Part shown: positions 9,314-17,744 of the stretch, in pieces
Position numbering within the stretch: position 1 is the first letter of the stretch
Layout of the letters: every line of letters starts with the position of its first letter
NCBI GenBank assembly: GCA_028877145.1
Contig: JAGWOX010000009.1
Coordinates: 1-35,910 of the forward strand
DNA from: Acidobacteriota bacterium
GTDB lineage: Bacteria; Acidobacteriota; Terriglobia; Acidiferrales; UBA7541
Length of the DNA: 35,910 nucleotides
Direction: 5' to 3'
The notes under the pieces: generated by a model
What the model was told of the DNA's origin: nothing
Database searches by the model: none
The model's input: only the letters and a program-made list of their open reading frames with translations
Made by a program: the position numbers and the translations under genes

Positions 9314-10933
9314 TCACCGCGGCGGCCAGGTCTTCTCGCTGCCATGCTCGTCGACTACGAGCGATTTCGCGCCTCGTGGGAGGACCCGAAGGGACTTGAG
9401 AAATTCGACGATGTCGTCCCGGTCCGCCGCGCTCAGCCTGTCGAAAGCGCGGCGCGAGTCGAGCGCTTCACCGTTGTGCTGCTCGATCGCCTCGCGGGCC
9501 GTGGTGCATTTGCCGTTGGGCATGAACGATCCGTTTTCGTTGTAAAAGCCCCAAAGTTTCGCGGTGAGAAATTTGCGGTTTCCGGCAAAGAACGCGGGTG
9601 AGCCTGCGGGCTGGTTCTGGTCGAGCGGTTCGGCGCTGGGATCTCCGAGGCCTGATGTGATGTCGTGCAGCTTCAAGTCGGTGTATGCGGGAACCCAAAG
9701 GGTCCCGCCGACGGGCCTGAGCCTTGGGCCGGGAAGGTCGTCGCTCGTCAGATCGACGGTCAGAGGCGGCGCCGTTGTGGGGTAGTTTGTAGGCCCGGGG
9801 CGCAGGTTGCCAGGTGGATTGTAGGGGCTCGGCTCAGAATAGATCCAGCCTGGTTGACCGGGAAGGCCCGGATTGTTGTTTGCGGTCAGCGGCAGGGCAG
9901 GGATGTGGCAGGTGGCGCAGCCAATTTGGGAAAACATCTGCTGGCCACGCAAGATGGCGTGTTCGACCGTAGGATCGTTTGGAATGACTTGGCCCGGCAC
10001 GGGGAGGGTCGCCTGGAAGATCGAAGTTGCGGTGATGTCAGCCGTCGTCAACTCGTTGGCGACACCGTCTCCGTCGGCGTCGACGCCGAGGCCGAAGCGC
10101 TCCTCGGCCTGCATGCCGAGGTGCTGGTTGAAGGCGTTGTTTGTGAACTGGCGGATCGAGATGACGTTGCTCGCTTGGGCGAACGGTCGGATGATCAGGC
10201 TTGGGGGCGCGTCGCCTCTTGTCTGAAGGCTCAGGGCGGATATGCCATCGACGCGCGAAGTGTCCCACGAGCCGTCGGCATTGTGCGTGAGGATTCCGAA
10301 AGAGAGGCCTTTTGATTCCAGGGCGCGGCTCGTGCCCGGCGGCGTCGCGTCGCGCTCGGCCTGAAGGTCGGCTGTCATCTGACGCGCCAGCATTTCGATG
10401 AAGCCCGAACCGAACATGCCGATCGTTCTCCGTTCGTCGAAGGCCGTCTTTGTGGTGACGAATCTCCCGGACTCATCAATCGTGCCGCGCAGCGGTGTAG
10501 TGTCGTCGTGATCGAATGTCAGAAAGTCGAATCGCTGCCCGAGAACAAAAACCTCGGTCGCACGGTCACCGGCCCCGCCCGGTCTGGGCAGATTGTGGCA
10601 TCCGCTGCACGAATTCGAGTCGGGGCCAGAAAACCGATTGAAGTTTCTTGGAAAGACGAGTGGGCTGTTCGGGTCGGAGAGCGGGTCGCCGGTTCCCTTG
10701 GTCAGTGGGCGGCCGGCGCCGTCCTGGCTGGTAAATCGAGCGACGAAAAGCTTGCGGCCGTAGGCGATGAGCGCGGTGATCGGCGTTTCGAACTCCTTGC
10801 CGTCGGCCATGTGGTGCGCGATGGCAACTTCCCTACCAATCTGGGGCGCAGGAGTCCTTGCGACCGCAACGCAGGTGAGGAGCGCGAGCCCCGCAGCAAC
10901 CGACGCCACCGTGGTGGCATGACGGTAGCTCAA
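9314..10933 (-). CDS. Secreted di-heme c-type cytochrome / di-heme oxidoreductase (MauG/DHOR-like)
   Basis: N-terminal signal MSYRHATTVASVAAGLALLTCVAVA; two CxxCH motifs (NSCSGCHNLPRPG, IGCATCHIPALPL); C-terminal LHDITSGLG...KFLTAKLWGFYNENGSFMPNGK...DIVEFLKSLRVLP. Apparent TTG start with GGAGG 11 nt upstream. Confidence 0.88.
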   Translation of the reverse strand: MSYRHATTVASVAAGLALLTCVAVARTPAPQIGREVAIAHHMADGKEFETPITALIAYGRKLFVARFTSQDGAGRPLTKGTGDPLSDPNSPLVFPRNFNRFSGPDSNSCSGCHNLPRPGGAGDRATEVFVLGQRFDFLTFDHDDTTPLRGTIDESGRFVTTKTAFDERRTIGMFGSGFIEMLARQMTADLQAERDATPPGTSRALESKGLSFGILTHNADGSWDTSRVDGISALSLQTRGDAPPSLIIRPFAQASNVISIRQFTNNAFNQHLGMQAEERFGLGVDADGDGVANELTTADITATSIFQATLPVPGQVIPNDPTVEHAILRGQQMFSQIGCATCHIPALPLTANNNPGLPGQPGWIYSEPSPYNPPGNLRPGPTNYPTTAPPLTVDLTSDDLPGPRLRPVGGTLWVPAYTDLKLHDITSGLGDPSAEPLDQNQPAGSPAFFAGNRKFLTAKLWGFYNENGSFMPNGKCTTAREAIEQHNGEALDSRRAFDRLSAADRDDIVEFLKSLRVLPRGAKSLVVDEHGSEKTWPPR

Positions 10934-10990
10934 CTTAGTGCCTTCCTCCAGGGTTTCGGGTCCTCTCGGCAGCGGGGAGCGCCTGCGCGG

Positions 10991-12046
10991 CTAGGGCGCA
11001 GTACGCTCTCCGGAGAGCAACAGGTCGATAATCCTCTCGAACTCGTGCTTAGACTGGACTCCAGGCAGGAAATAGCCATCGATGATAAAGGTCGGCGTGC
11101 CGCCTACTCCGGCACGTTCCCCATCCGCTATGTCGTTCCTAATCCCCTGGGCGTACCTGCCGCTGGATAGACATGTCTCGAACTGCGCCAGCTCGATGCC
11201 GATGAGGGCGGCGTCCCTTGAGAGCCCCGCCGGATCGAGCTTCCTGTCGTCGGCAAATAGAAGGTCGTGATACTGCCAAAACTTTCGCTGTTCGCCAGCG
11301 CAGCGCGCTGCCTCCGCGGCGAGTTCCGCCTGGGGGTGGACCGCACGCAGGGGAAAGTCCCTGAACGAGAGGCTGATTTGGTCCTTGTACTCGGCCAGAA
11401 GTGATCTCAGAACGGGCTCGGCCTCGCGGCAGAAGAGACACTGGAAGTCGGCAAACTCGACAATCATCACAGGAGCTCCCGAGTTCCCGCGAATGCGCGT
11501 CCAGTCGGGCGAGACCGACGTGCGGGGTGGCAGTAGCAACACCGAGGCGCGTTCCCCCGCGTGAAGCGTTTGCAGATAGATACGGCGCGCGTCGGCCACC
11601 CTGGATGCTACGAGCGTCGCCCCGATCCTGGGCTTTTCCGTCTCGAACGTCCCCTTGAAGTCTTGCGGGTGCGCACGGTAGAAGGCGTAGAGCTCAGTGC
11701 TTGAGGGCGGAGCCGGCGGTACGTGTTTGCGGAGGAGGGCGGCCGTCGACAAGCCCTCCCGCCTCGCTTCACTGTCGAGGAGTCTCTCGCTCAGTAGATT
11801 GTTAAGTGCATCTGCGCGCGTCTTGTACTCCTCGTAGCGAAGCTGCATGACCTGTTGGGTGACTATGGGCGGGAGTTCGTCCTCGTAGATTCTCTCGCCC
11901 GCCGCAACCGCGATTAAGGTCCTTGATGGGCCCCGTCTTAGCTCAAGAGCAGATAGCCCCGCCATCAAGATCAGCGTTGGCAGCGCAAGGGCTAGCAGTC
12001 TCCTACGCGACGAAGATCGGATTAGCGATGGCCACTTTGGCTGCAT
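10991..12046 (-). CDS. Membrane-anchored PpiC/SurA-like N-terminus fused to DsbA-like thioredoxin domain
   Basis: N-terminal TM; VAAGERIYEDELPPIVTQQVMQLRYEEYKTRADALNNLLSERLLDSEARREGLS (SurA/PpiC-like helical region); GNSGAPVMIVEFADFQCLFCREAEPVLRSLL (CxxC), GVGGTPTFIIDGYFLPG (cis-Pro loop). Confidence 0.88.
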   Translation of the reverse strand: MQPKWPSLIRSSSRRRLLALALPTLILMAGLSALELRRGPSRTLIAVAAGERIYEDELPPIVTQQVMQLRYEEYKTRADALNNLLSERLLDSEARREGLSTAALLRKHVPPAPPSSTELYAFYRAHPQDFKGTFETEKPRIGATLVASRVADARRIYLQTLHAGERASVLLLPPRTSVSPDWTRIRGNSGAPVMIVEFADFQCLFCREAEPVLRSLLAEYKDQISLSFRDFPLRAVHPQAELAAEAARCAGEQRKFWQYHDLLFADDRKLDPAGLSRDAALIGIELAQFETCLSSGRYAQGIRNDIADGERAGVGGTPTFIIDGYFLPGVQSKHEFERIIDLLLSGERTAP

Positions 12047-12168
12047 CTATCCCACCCTTCCCGATTCTGGCCCTGGCGCCCGTGTAAACGATCCCGACTG
12101 GGATGCGCCGGGCGCCCCCAAAATGTCCGGGCGCGCGTTTTTCCCGACGGTCCATACTCCGTGCGCCG

Positions 12169-13338
12169 CTAGTTAGGGCGGTCGACCACTAGCCTTCTGG
12201 CGTAGTGGCCCGGCGCAAATCGGTCCCCCACCCACTCGAAAGCAGGACCGCTCCAGTCCCAGCCCGACGATTCCACCTCGAAAGTCCCTGGGGCCACCGC
12301 CCTGCGGACCCACGTCTTGTGGTGTCCGGATGGGTTCGCCACCTGAACGACGGGCGCGCGTGGCGAGAGGAAGACCACCGTCACGGGGGGAAGCGAGTCG
12401 CCGCTCTGGGCTCTGACGTACGACCGAATCCGGGTATTTTGTTGGGGGAGGAACGGCCAGTTGCGGTCGACACGCTCGGAGGGCAGCGCCGCCACCAGGA
12501 TGAGCATCGGGCCAGCCTCGGGGACGCCGTCCTTGCTAGCCGGGTAGAAATCGATCCACCTACTGGCTAACTGCGCGAACCATTGCGTAACCGCGGCGTC
12601 CGCGGAGTTCTCCACATTTACCTCGGACGGCGCGCCGTTCTGGTCGACTATGACCTCCGCGAGGAGCAGGTCGATGACCGGCTGCTTTGCCCGGGTCACC
12701 TGCGGTCCGAGCACTATTCTGGCCGCCTGGTCTGCGGTCCAGTTTCCGTATGGGAAAATGGTTGCGGGTACTCGAATGGGTACCGACCCTTCGGGCAGTG
12801 CCTCGCCGTTCGGCTCACCTGAACGCACGAGGCCCACCACTACCTCGCTTGGCCGCGTGGCCGGGAACATACCGTCGGCCACTGAGACCAGCGTGCGCGT
12901 CTCCCTGGGGGGGATCGCAGCATTACTGTGCCGTTGTAGGTCCCAGGCGTCAGGGACCGAGAATAGCAGGGAGAAGCATTTCCGCCCAGAGGCGTCATAA
13001 TAGTTTGCTGCGAATACGGCTCTGTCGAGGACGCTGTCGGACGCGTTCCGCACATTGAGGTATGCGGTCGTTCCGAGAATCTGCTCTTGCAGGGCCGCGC
13101 CCTCGATCGTCCACCACGGGCCGACGCTCGACCGTGTGCTCACGCGAAGCGCGATCCTTACGGGCATCGCTTGGCTGGCAGCCGGCCTCGCGCGGGAGAG
13201 GAGCAACGGACCGGGAAGGAGGAACGCGAGCGTGACGACCATTGCAGCCCCGGAGAGGCACATGTATCCCCAGGCAGCGAAGGCGCCTCCGCCGTTCCTC
13301 GACGAGAACGGATCATGATCTCGCATGGGTGCGCCCAT
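12169..13338 (-). CDS. Membrane-anchored extracytoplasmic protein of unknown function
   Basis: N-terminal TM (GYMCLSGAAMVVTLAFLLPGPLLL) then a long soluble domain with no family I recognise. Start codon is 1 nt after the stop of the preceding gene (TAG-T-ATG). Confidence 0.7.
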   Translation of the reverse strand: MGAPMRDHDPFSSRNGGGAFAAWGYMCLSGAAMVVTLAFLLPGPLLLSRARPAASQAMPVRIALRVSTRSSVGPWWTIEGAALQEQILGTTAYLNVRNASDSVLDRAVFAANYYDASGRKCFSLLFSVPDAWDLQRHSNAAIPPRETRTLVSVADGMFPATRPSEVVVGLVRSGEPNGEALPEGSVPIRVPATIFPYGNWTADQAARIVLGPQVTRAKQPVIDLLLAEVIVDQNGAPSEVNVENSADAAVTQWFAQLASRWIDFYPASKDGVPEAGPMLILVAALPSERVDRNWPFLPQQNTRIRSYVRAQSGDSLPPVTVVFLSPRAPVVQVANPSGHHKTWVRRAVAPGTFEVESSGWDWSGPAFEWVGDRFAPGHYARRLVVDRPN

Positions 13339-13339
13339 A

Positions 13340-15667
13340 CTAATTGCTCGGACAGACGACGGTTCCCGACACGGTCTGCGAGACGGCCGAACTCGTGGAA
13401 TAGAATTTTAGGTTCATGGTCAGGCTAAATACGCCTCCGTTGTTGCTGGCATCCGGAGGGCCTGCGGTGTAGGATGCCGTGCATTGGGGCCCGAGTCCGT
13501 TCCCGAAGTTATAGCTCATCCCGTCTGGGTGAACCTCGGCTGTTCCTGTAGGGTCACCCGGGTACTGACCGCCGGTGAATGAGCAGCTTGACTGGCTGGC
13601 GTCAACCGAACAGCCTGAGGTGATGTTGGTCGCGGTGAACACCTGAGAGTTGTCGGTCAATGCATCGCACGTCTGGGCGTAAAGGGTGTCCTTTGGTCCC
13701 AGGGTGAAGCCGCAGACGTTTAGGGCGGCACTGTTGGCAAATTGGTTGAAATTGCAGACCAAGAGCGTACCGCAGACCTGCCCGGCCTCTTGGTCCTCGA
13801 TGGAAGTGCCGATGGACGTGTTGCCGGGGGTGTAGGCGTTCACCGTGCCGCCAGAGACAGTGGCGATTGATGTGTTCCCGCTCCTCCAGCTTGCCGAACC
13901 GGTCACGTCGTTCTGAGTGCCGTCGCTCATGTTTTCCTTGGCGGACATGTAGCAAACTTCCAAGGTGGGGCACTCGGTCGGGTCCGCTAGCAGGTCGAGG
14001 CTGACCACGCCGTAACAGCAGATGCAGCCCTCACAGCAGGTGCCCATTTGGGCGTTGTATTGGCCCGTGCTCACGACGAGGTTTATCTGCTGGCGGGGTC
14101 CTTGGGCGCCGGAGAACATGGCGCTGCCTTCATTGGGGCCTGGTGGCGTCGTGTCCCCGTCGGCGTCCGGCTGCTGCTTGGCGATCAGTTGGGCCATGTC
14201 GATTGTTTGCGTTTCGCCGGGCGTCAGGTGAATTGGCAGGGTGTAGCGACCTGAGGAACTGCCGAAAGTGAAGGTTGCCGACACGTCTTCGGCCGTTCTT
14301 CCCGAATTCCAGAGCGAGAACATGGTGTCGTCGCCGTTTCCGACGACCCAGAAGGGTGATTCCTTGGCCCATGTTTGATGCGCAATAGTCGGGGAAACCT
14401 CGAAAACGTAGTTTCCCGACTGGTCGACGCTGCCCACGGCTGCAACCAAGTCGCCCCACCTTCCCTGCCATGAGAAGGCGAGGGTGATAGCGCCATCAAA
14501 GCCCGCGAGTCCTGCCGAATCCAGGAGGGGCCTCATGGAAATCCGTCGCGACTCAAACGCAGCGAGAGCCGGGACGTGAAGAGCCACGCCTTCGGCCGGG
14601 CCGCTGGCTTTATAGACTGTCGCAAGCACCGGAAGGCTCACCGCCCCCGTGTTGCGCAGAACGACATAAGGCAGGAACCGCGTGGTGGCCGGAAACCCCA
14701 TGAAGGAGGGCTGCTTGCCCATGAGCACTCCGGCGCTGGCCAAGCGCATCGGCCCCGGTGTTCCTGCGTGCCCACCGGGGATCACAAATCGCATTGTTGC
14801 CGAGAAGCCATTTGCAGGGTTCATCAGGCCGCCGGCCAGGCTGATGTCCGAGGGCTGGCCCTTAAACTGGACTTGCACTCCCCCCGCTGCGTCTGGGCCG
14901 CGGCTGTGGCCCGGCAAAAGCGACTCCAGGGACAGGAGATGGGTGGCGTGGGATGCCAAGCTCAGGTCTTGCGACATCGAGGGGGACCCTGAGTTGTCCG
15001 AGGCTGTAACCGTCACGTTGCGCGGCGTGGCCGTGTTGTTCGTCGCCGCGACGAAACCCTGCGTCCCGGGGTCGTGCATCCACCACAGGCCTTCGACCGT
15101 TTGAGTTGCGGCTTTCCCCGTTTGCGAAGGAAGGAATGGGTAGTCGAACACGAGGCTCTGACCAGAGCTCATTACCTGTATTGATGCGACGGCGACGCCC
15201 GGAGTTCGCCAGAAGTACAGGAGGCTTGCGCTGCCATACTCCGATACGTGCTGGGCAACCGCTGGGGGCGCACTTGCGAGAGCGTCGTTGACGCTCACGT
15301 AGGCAATGCCTCCCGAGGCGAGGTCAATTCCCCGGAGCGGATACTCTGTCCCGTCGGCCATGTAAAGTATGGGAGTCACGTGGAGGGGAGCCACAGACAG
15401 GCCGTTTTTTACCCGGATGGTTGACGAGAAGTCCTGGTCTGTTCGCCAGAAGGTGCTTTGGAGCGCCTGTTGGGGCATGCTAGTGGGCTGCGATGCTATC
15501 GCTTCAAAGGGCCGCGCGTCAGGCGCGGTGGGTGCTGCGCTGTGCAGGGGGAGACGGGTGTCGGTCGGCGTGGTCACTGCGACGCCGAGGGAGTACGCCA
15601 GGAAGGCGAGGACGGGAACTGCGAGGACCGCCAGCGAGGCCGGGTGGCGTCTGGTGCATTGAGCCAT
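13340..15667 (-). CDS. Large secreted protein with Ig-like (BIG2-type) segment and Cys-rich C-terminus
   Basis: AAAGGAG SD upstream of ATG at 15667; signal MAQCTRRHPASLAVLAVPVLAFLAYSLGVAV; BIG2-like SDGTQNDVTGSASWRSGNTSIATVSGGTVNAYTPGNTSI; TCCEGCICCYG cluster. Confidence 0.85.
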   Translation of the reverse strand: MAQCTRRHPASLAVLAVPVLAFLAYSLGVAVTTPTDTRLPLHSAAPTAPDARPFEAIASQPTSMPQQALQSTFWRTDQDFSSTIRVKNGLSVAPLHVTPILYMADGTEYPLRGIDLASGGIAYVSVNDALASAPPAVAQHVSEYGSASLLYFWRTPGVAVASIQVMSSGQSLVFDYPFLPSQTGKAATQTVEGLWWMHDPGTQGFVAATNNTATPRNVTVTASDNSGSPSMSQDLSLASHATHLLSLESLLPGHSRGPDAAGGVQVQFKGQPSDISLAGGLMNPANGFSATMRFVIPGGHAGTPGPMRLASAGVLMGKQPSFMGFPATTRFLPYVVLRNTGAVSLPVLATVYKASGPAEGVALHVPALAAFESRRISMRPLLDSAGLAGFDGAITLAFSWQGRWGDLVAAVGSVDQSGNYVFEVSPTIAHQTWAKESPFWVVGNGDDTMFSLWNSGRTAEDVSATFTFGSSSGRYTLPIHLTPGETQTIDMAQLIAKQQPDADGDTTPPGPNEGSAMFSGAQGPRQQINLVVSTGQYNAQMGTCCEGCICCYGVVSLDLLADPTECPTLEVCYMSAKENMSDGTQNDVTGSASWRSGNTSIATVSGGTVNAYTPGNTSIGTSIEDQEAGQVCGTLLVCNFNQFANSAALNVCGFTLGPKDTLYAQTCDALTDNSQVFTATNITSGCSVDASQSSCSFTGGQYPGDPTGTAEVHPDGMSYNFGNGLGPQCTASYTAGPPDASNNGGVFSLTMNLKFYSTSSAVSQTVSGTVVCPSN

Positions 15668-15789
15668 TGGTCGCTCTCCTTTTGGGGGCTGCGTGGGCCG
15701 GTTTTCCCGTGGGTGTGGCCCATGCTGCCAACTACGCTGCCTCTTATGCTCGTCTCGCTGGTTAGGCGTCAACTGTCTTGCCGGTCAGC

Positions 15790-15823
15790 CTGTCCGTTCG
15801 GTGGGACAGTCTGTCCGGTGGAC
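15790..15823. promoter_or_regulatory. Candidate regulator-binding region upstream of the secreted-protein gene
   Basis: CTGTCCG direct repeat at 15790 and 15811 (21-bp period), plus inverted CTGTCC-8nt-GGACAG (15790-15809) and GTCC-ggt-GGAC (15813-15823). Confidence 0.4.
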
Positions 15824-15836
15824 GGGGTAAAGCGGA

Positions 15837-16520
15837 TCAGGGGACAAAGCCGACCGGCTGGCGTGGCGGATCGGCCGTTCCGCTTCCCTTTTTCGGGCCG
15901 GTGGGGGCAAGCAGCGCCTCTGAAATCTTATGCCTGCTGTCTATCCCCAGCTTGAGGAAGATGTTGCGGAGGTGAAATTTCACGGTTCGCTCACTGATGC
16001 CGATTTCAGGAGCGATCTCCTTGTTGGTTAGACCGCGTTTTACGAGTTCCGCGATCCGAGCCTGCTGAGGGGTGAGAAGTATGCCATCTCTCGCTCCTTC
16101 GCCGCTTCGCGAGAATGCGTTTTCTTTTTTGGTGGAAAGGTCGTCGGCGCATATCCAAATGTGGCCGCCCCAAACATCGTGAACGGCTGCGGTGAGATGC
16201 GCTTCCAGCTTGTCAACGGGGAGATATCCGTGCGCTCCTTGGCGGAGCAGCGAAAGAAGCTGTCCCCCTGAAAGCCGTGATCCTACAAGAAGGAGCTTGG
16301 CCCGAGGAAAAGACCGTCGCAGCGAGCTAAGATGAGCGCCGGCGGCTGCCGACGGTTCCAGCGGCAAGAGGAAGAGCAGGGGCCTCTTCTGCCAGGCGCC
16401 GCGGGCATTGGTTGGGATCGAGGGCAGCACCCTAACGAGATTGTCCTTCCGCAGCAGATTTTGGAGATAGCTATTCGCTATAGGGTTGCGGCTGAGAATG
16501 CAAACTGGAATCGTGGACAC
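15837..16520 (-). CDS. LuxR/NarL-type regulator with degenerate (aspartate-less) receiver domain
   Basis: HTH: LTPQQARIAELVKRGLTNKEIAPEIGISERTVKFHLRNIFLKLGIDSRHKISEALL. N-terminal REC-like fold MSTIPVCILSRNPIANSYL...LLFLLPLEPSAAAG...GAHGYLPVDKLEAHL without the acidic pair or phospho-Asp. True start uncertain (GTG 16520 versus an ATG at 16555 out of frame by one). Confidence 0.88.
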   Translation of the reverse strand: MSTIPVCILSRNPIANSYLQNLLRKDNLVRVLPSIPTNARGAWQKRPLLFLLPLEPSAAAGAHLSSLRRSFPRAKLLLVGSRLSGGQLLSLLRQGAHGYLPVDKLEAHLTAAVHDVWGGHIWICADDLSTKKENAFSRSGEGARDGILLTPQQARIAELVKRGLTNKEIAPEIGISERTVKFHLRNIFLKLGIDSRHKISEALLAPTGPKKGSGTADPPRQPVGFVP

Positions 16521-16529
16521 CCGATTGCA

Positions 16530-16539
16530 GGGGGGGGGG
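16530..16539. repeat. 10-bp G/C homopolymer (C10 on coding strand) at 5' end of LuxR-type gene
   Basis: ccgattgcaGGGGGGGGGGcgaagcc read directly from the sequence. Confidence 0.95.
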
Positions 16540-16862
16540 CGAAGCCTCGAATCATTTGTCCACCTCGTGACGAGCTGGCTTCGGGCCGCTTTCGGGCTCT
16601 CCTATGTGGCTCGCGAACTGGCTAGCGATACGGGGCGCGGGTGCTCATACTCGGTTCACCGAACAGACGCAGATGAGCCACGTCTTGTGAAGCATACAAA
16701 GCAAGTTCGGCGCGCACGTTTCCGAACCCCGTCGCGGGTGCCAAATTTATATGCCTGAATCTGCGGAGAGTCAAGGCCTAGGCAGAAGTCGGCGGAGCGG
16801 GGAACGCGGGCCAAGCGGGGAGTGATCGGGCGCAAGATTCGACGGCCAGCGGCACGCGACTA

Positions 16863-16889
16863 CTACGGTCAGGACTGCACTGACCGTGG
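16863..16889. repeat. Palindromic intergenic element, family A copy 2
   Basis: ct-ACGGTCAG-gactgca-CTGACCGT-gg followed by CTACC; 8-bp perfect arms, 7-nt loop; 19 nt from the stop of the adjacent minus-strand gene. Confidence 0.75.
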
Positions 16890-16907
16890 CTACCGGGGCA
16901 CTTTGAA

Positions 16908-17744
16908 TCAGGAGTCGAGGTATTTGATGAAGACGACTTCGTTTTGTGCTTCGTTGTAGAGCAGTTCGTCGACCATCGCGCGCACGAGGAGCAGGCCGAA
17001 GCCGCCCGGGCGCAGACCTTTTTGCTCCCGCACTTCGAGATGCTTGGTCGGTTCGTCGGGCGGATTGTCGAGGGCGGAGTGCTCGAGTTCCTCGAAACGG
17101 AATCCGCCGCCGGGATCGGCGATGCGGTAGAGGAGCATGCGACGGGCGCGCAGGTACGAGATGCGAACCTTCTGGTTGGGGTCGAGATGGCCTCCCCATT
17201 CGATGGCGTTGTTGAGCAGTTCACGGAAGGCCTGGCCCACTTGATCGCGAACCTCCGGAGGGAGATCGGCTTTGAGATGTTCCATGAATCCGACGATGCG
17301 CGAGGCGGCCTCGAGATCGCAGGGAACGATCAGTTCCACCCAATTGGGTATGGCCGAGACAATCTCGATCGGCGGCGCGGCGCCGCTGGAATTGACGGCG
17401 ACTTCCACGAGGCGTAACAGCTCCTTCGGGTCGACCGGTTTGCGAATGTAGTGATAGGCCTGTTCGCGGATGGAGGCGAGCACGGTTTCGGGCGTGTCGT
17501 CGGAGGTGAGAACGATAACGCGCGGACCTTGGGCGCGGTCGCGGAGCCACGCCAACAGCTCGAAACCATTGACACGCGGCATCCAGATGTCGGTGAGCGC
17601 CAGATCGAAGCGTTCTATTTTCAGGCGGTCGATGGCGGCGCGGCCATTGGCGGCGACGGTGACGGAGAATCCGGCGGCCTTGAGCGTGCCCCGGAGAAAC
17701 TGGCGCGTGGTCGTGTCGTCTTCGACGATGAGAATCTTTTTCAT
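16908..17744 (-). CDS. Response regulator with C-terminal RsbW-like HATPase (anti-sigma/serine kinase type) domain
   Basis: MKKILIVEDDTTTRQFLRGTLKAAGF...DLALTDIWMPRVNGFELL...VIVLTSDD...YIRKPVDPKELL (complete REC); then QAFRELLNNAIEWGG...RMLLYRIADPGGGFRFEEL...GLRPGGFGLLLVRAMVDELLYN (HATPase N and G boxes). Confidence 0.9.
   Translation of the reverse strand: MKKILIVEDDTTTRQFLRGTLKAAGFSVTVAANGRAAIDRLKIERFDLALTDIWMPRVNGFELLAWLRDRAQGPRVIVLTSDDTPETVLASIREQAYHYIRKPVDPKELLRLVEVAVNSSGAAPPIEIVSAIPNWVELIVPCDLEAASRIVGFMEHLKADLPPEVRDQVGQAFRELLNNAIEWGGHLDPNQKVRISYLRARRMLLYRIADPGGGFRFEELEHSALDNPPDEPTKHLEVREQKGLRPGGFGLLLVRAMVDELLYNEAQNEVVFIKYLDS

Noticed and set aside
9314-16555. Genomic island or prophage interpretation of the minus-strand cassette
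   Set aside because: No integrase, transposase, tRNA or attachment repeats seen; compositional difference could not be measured here.
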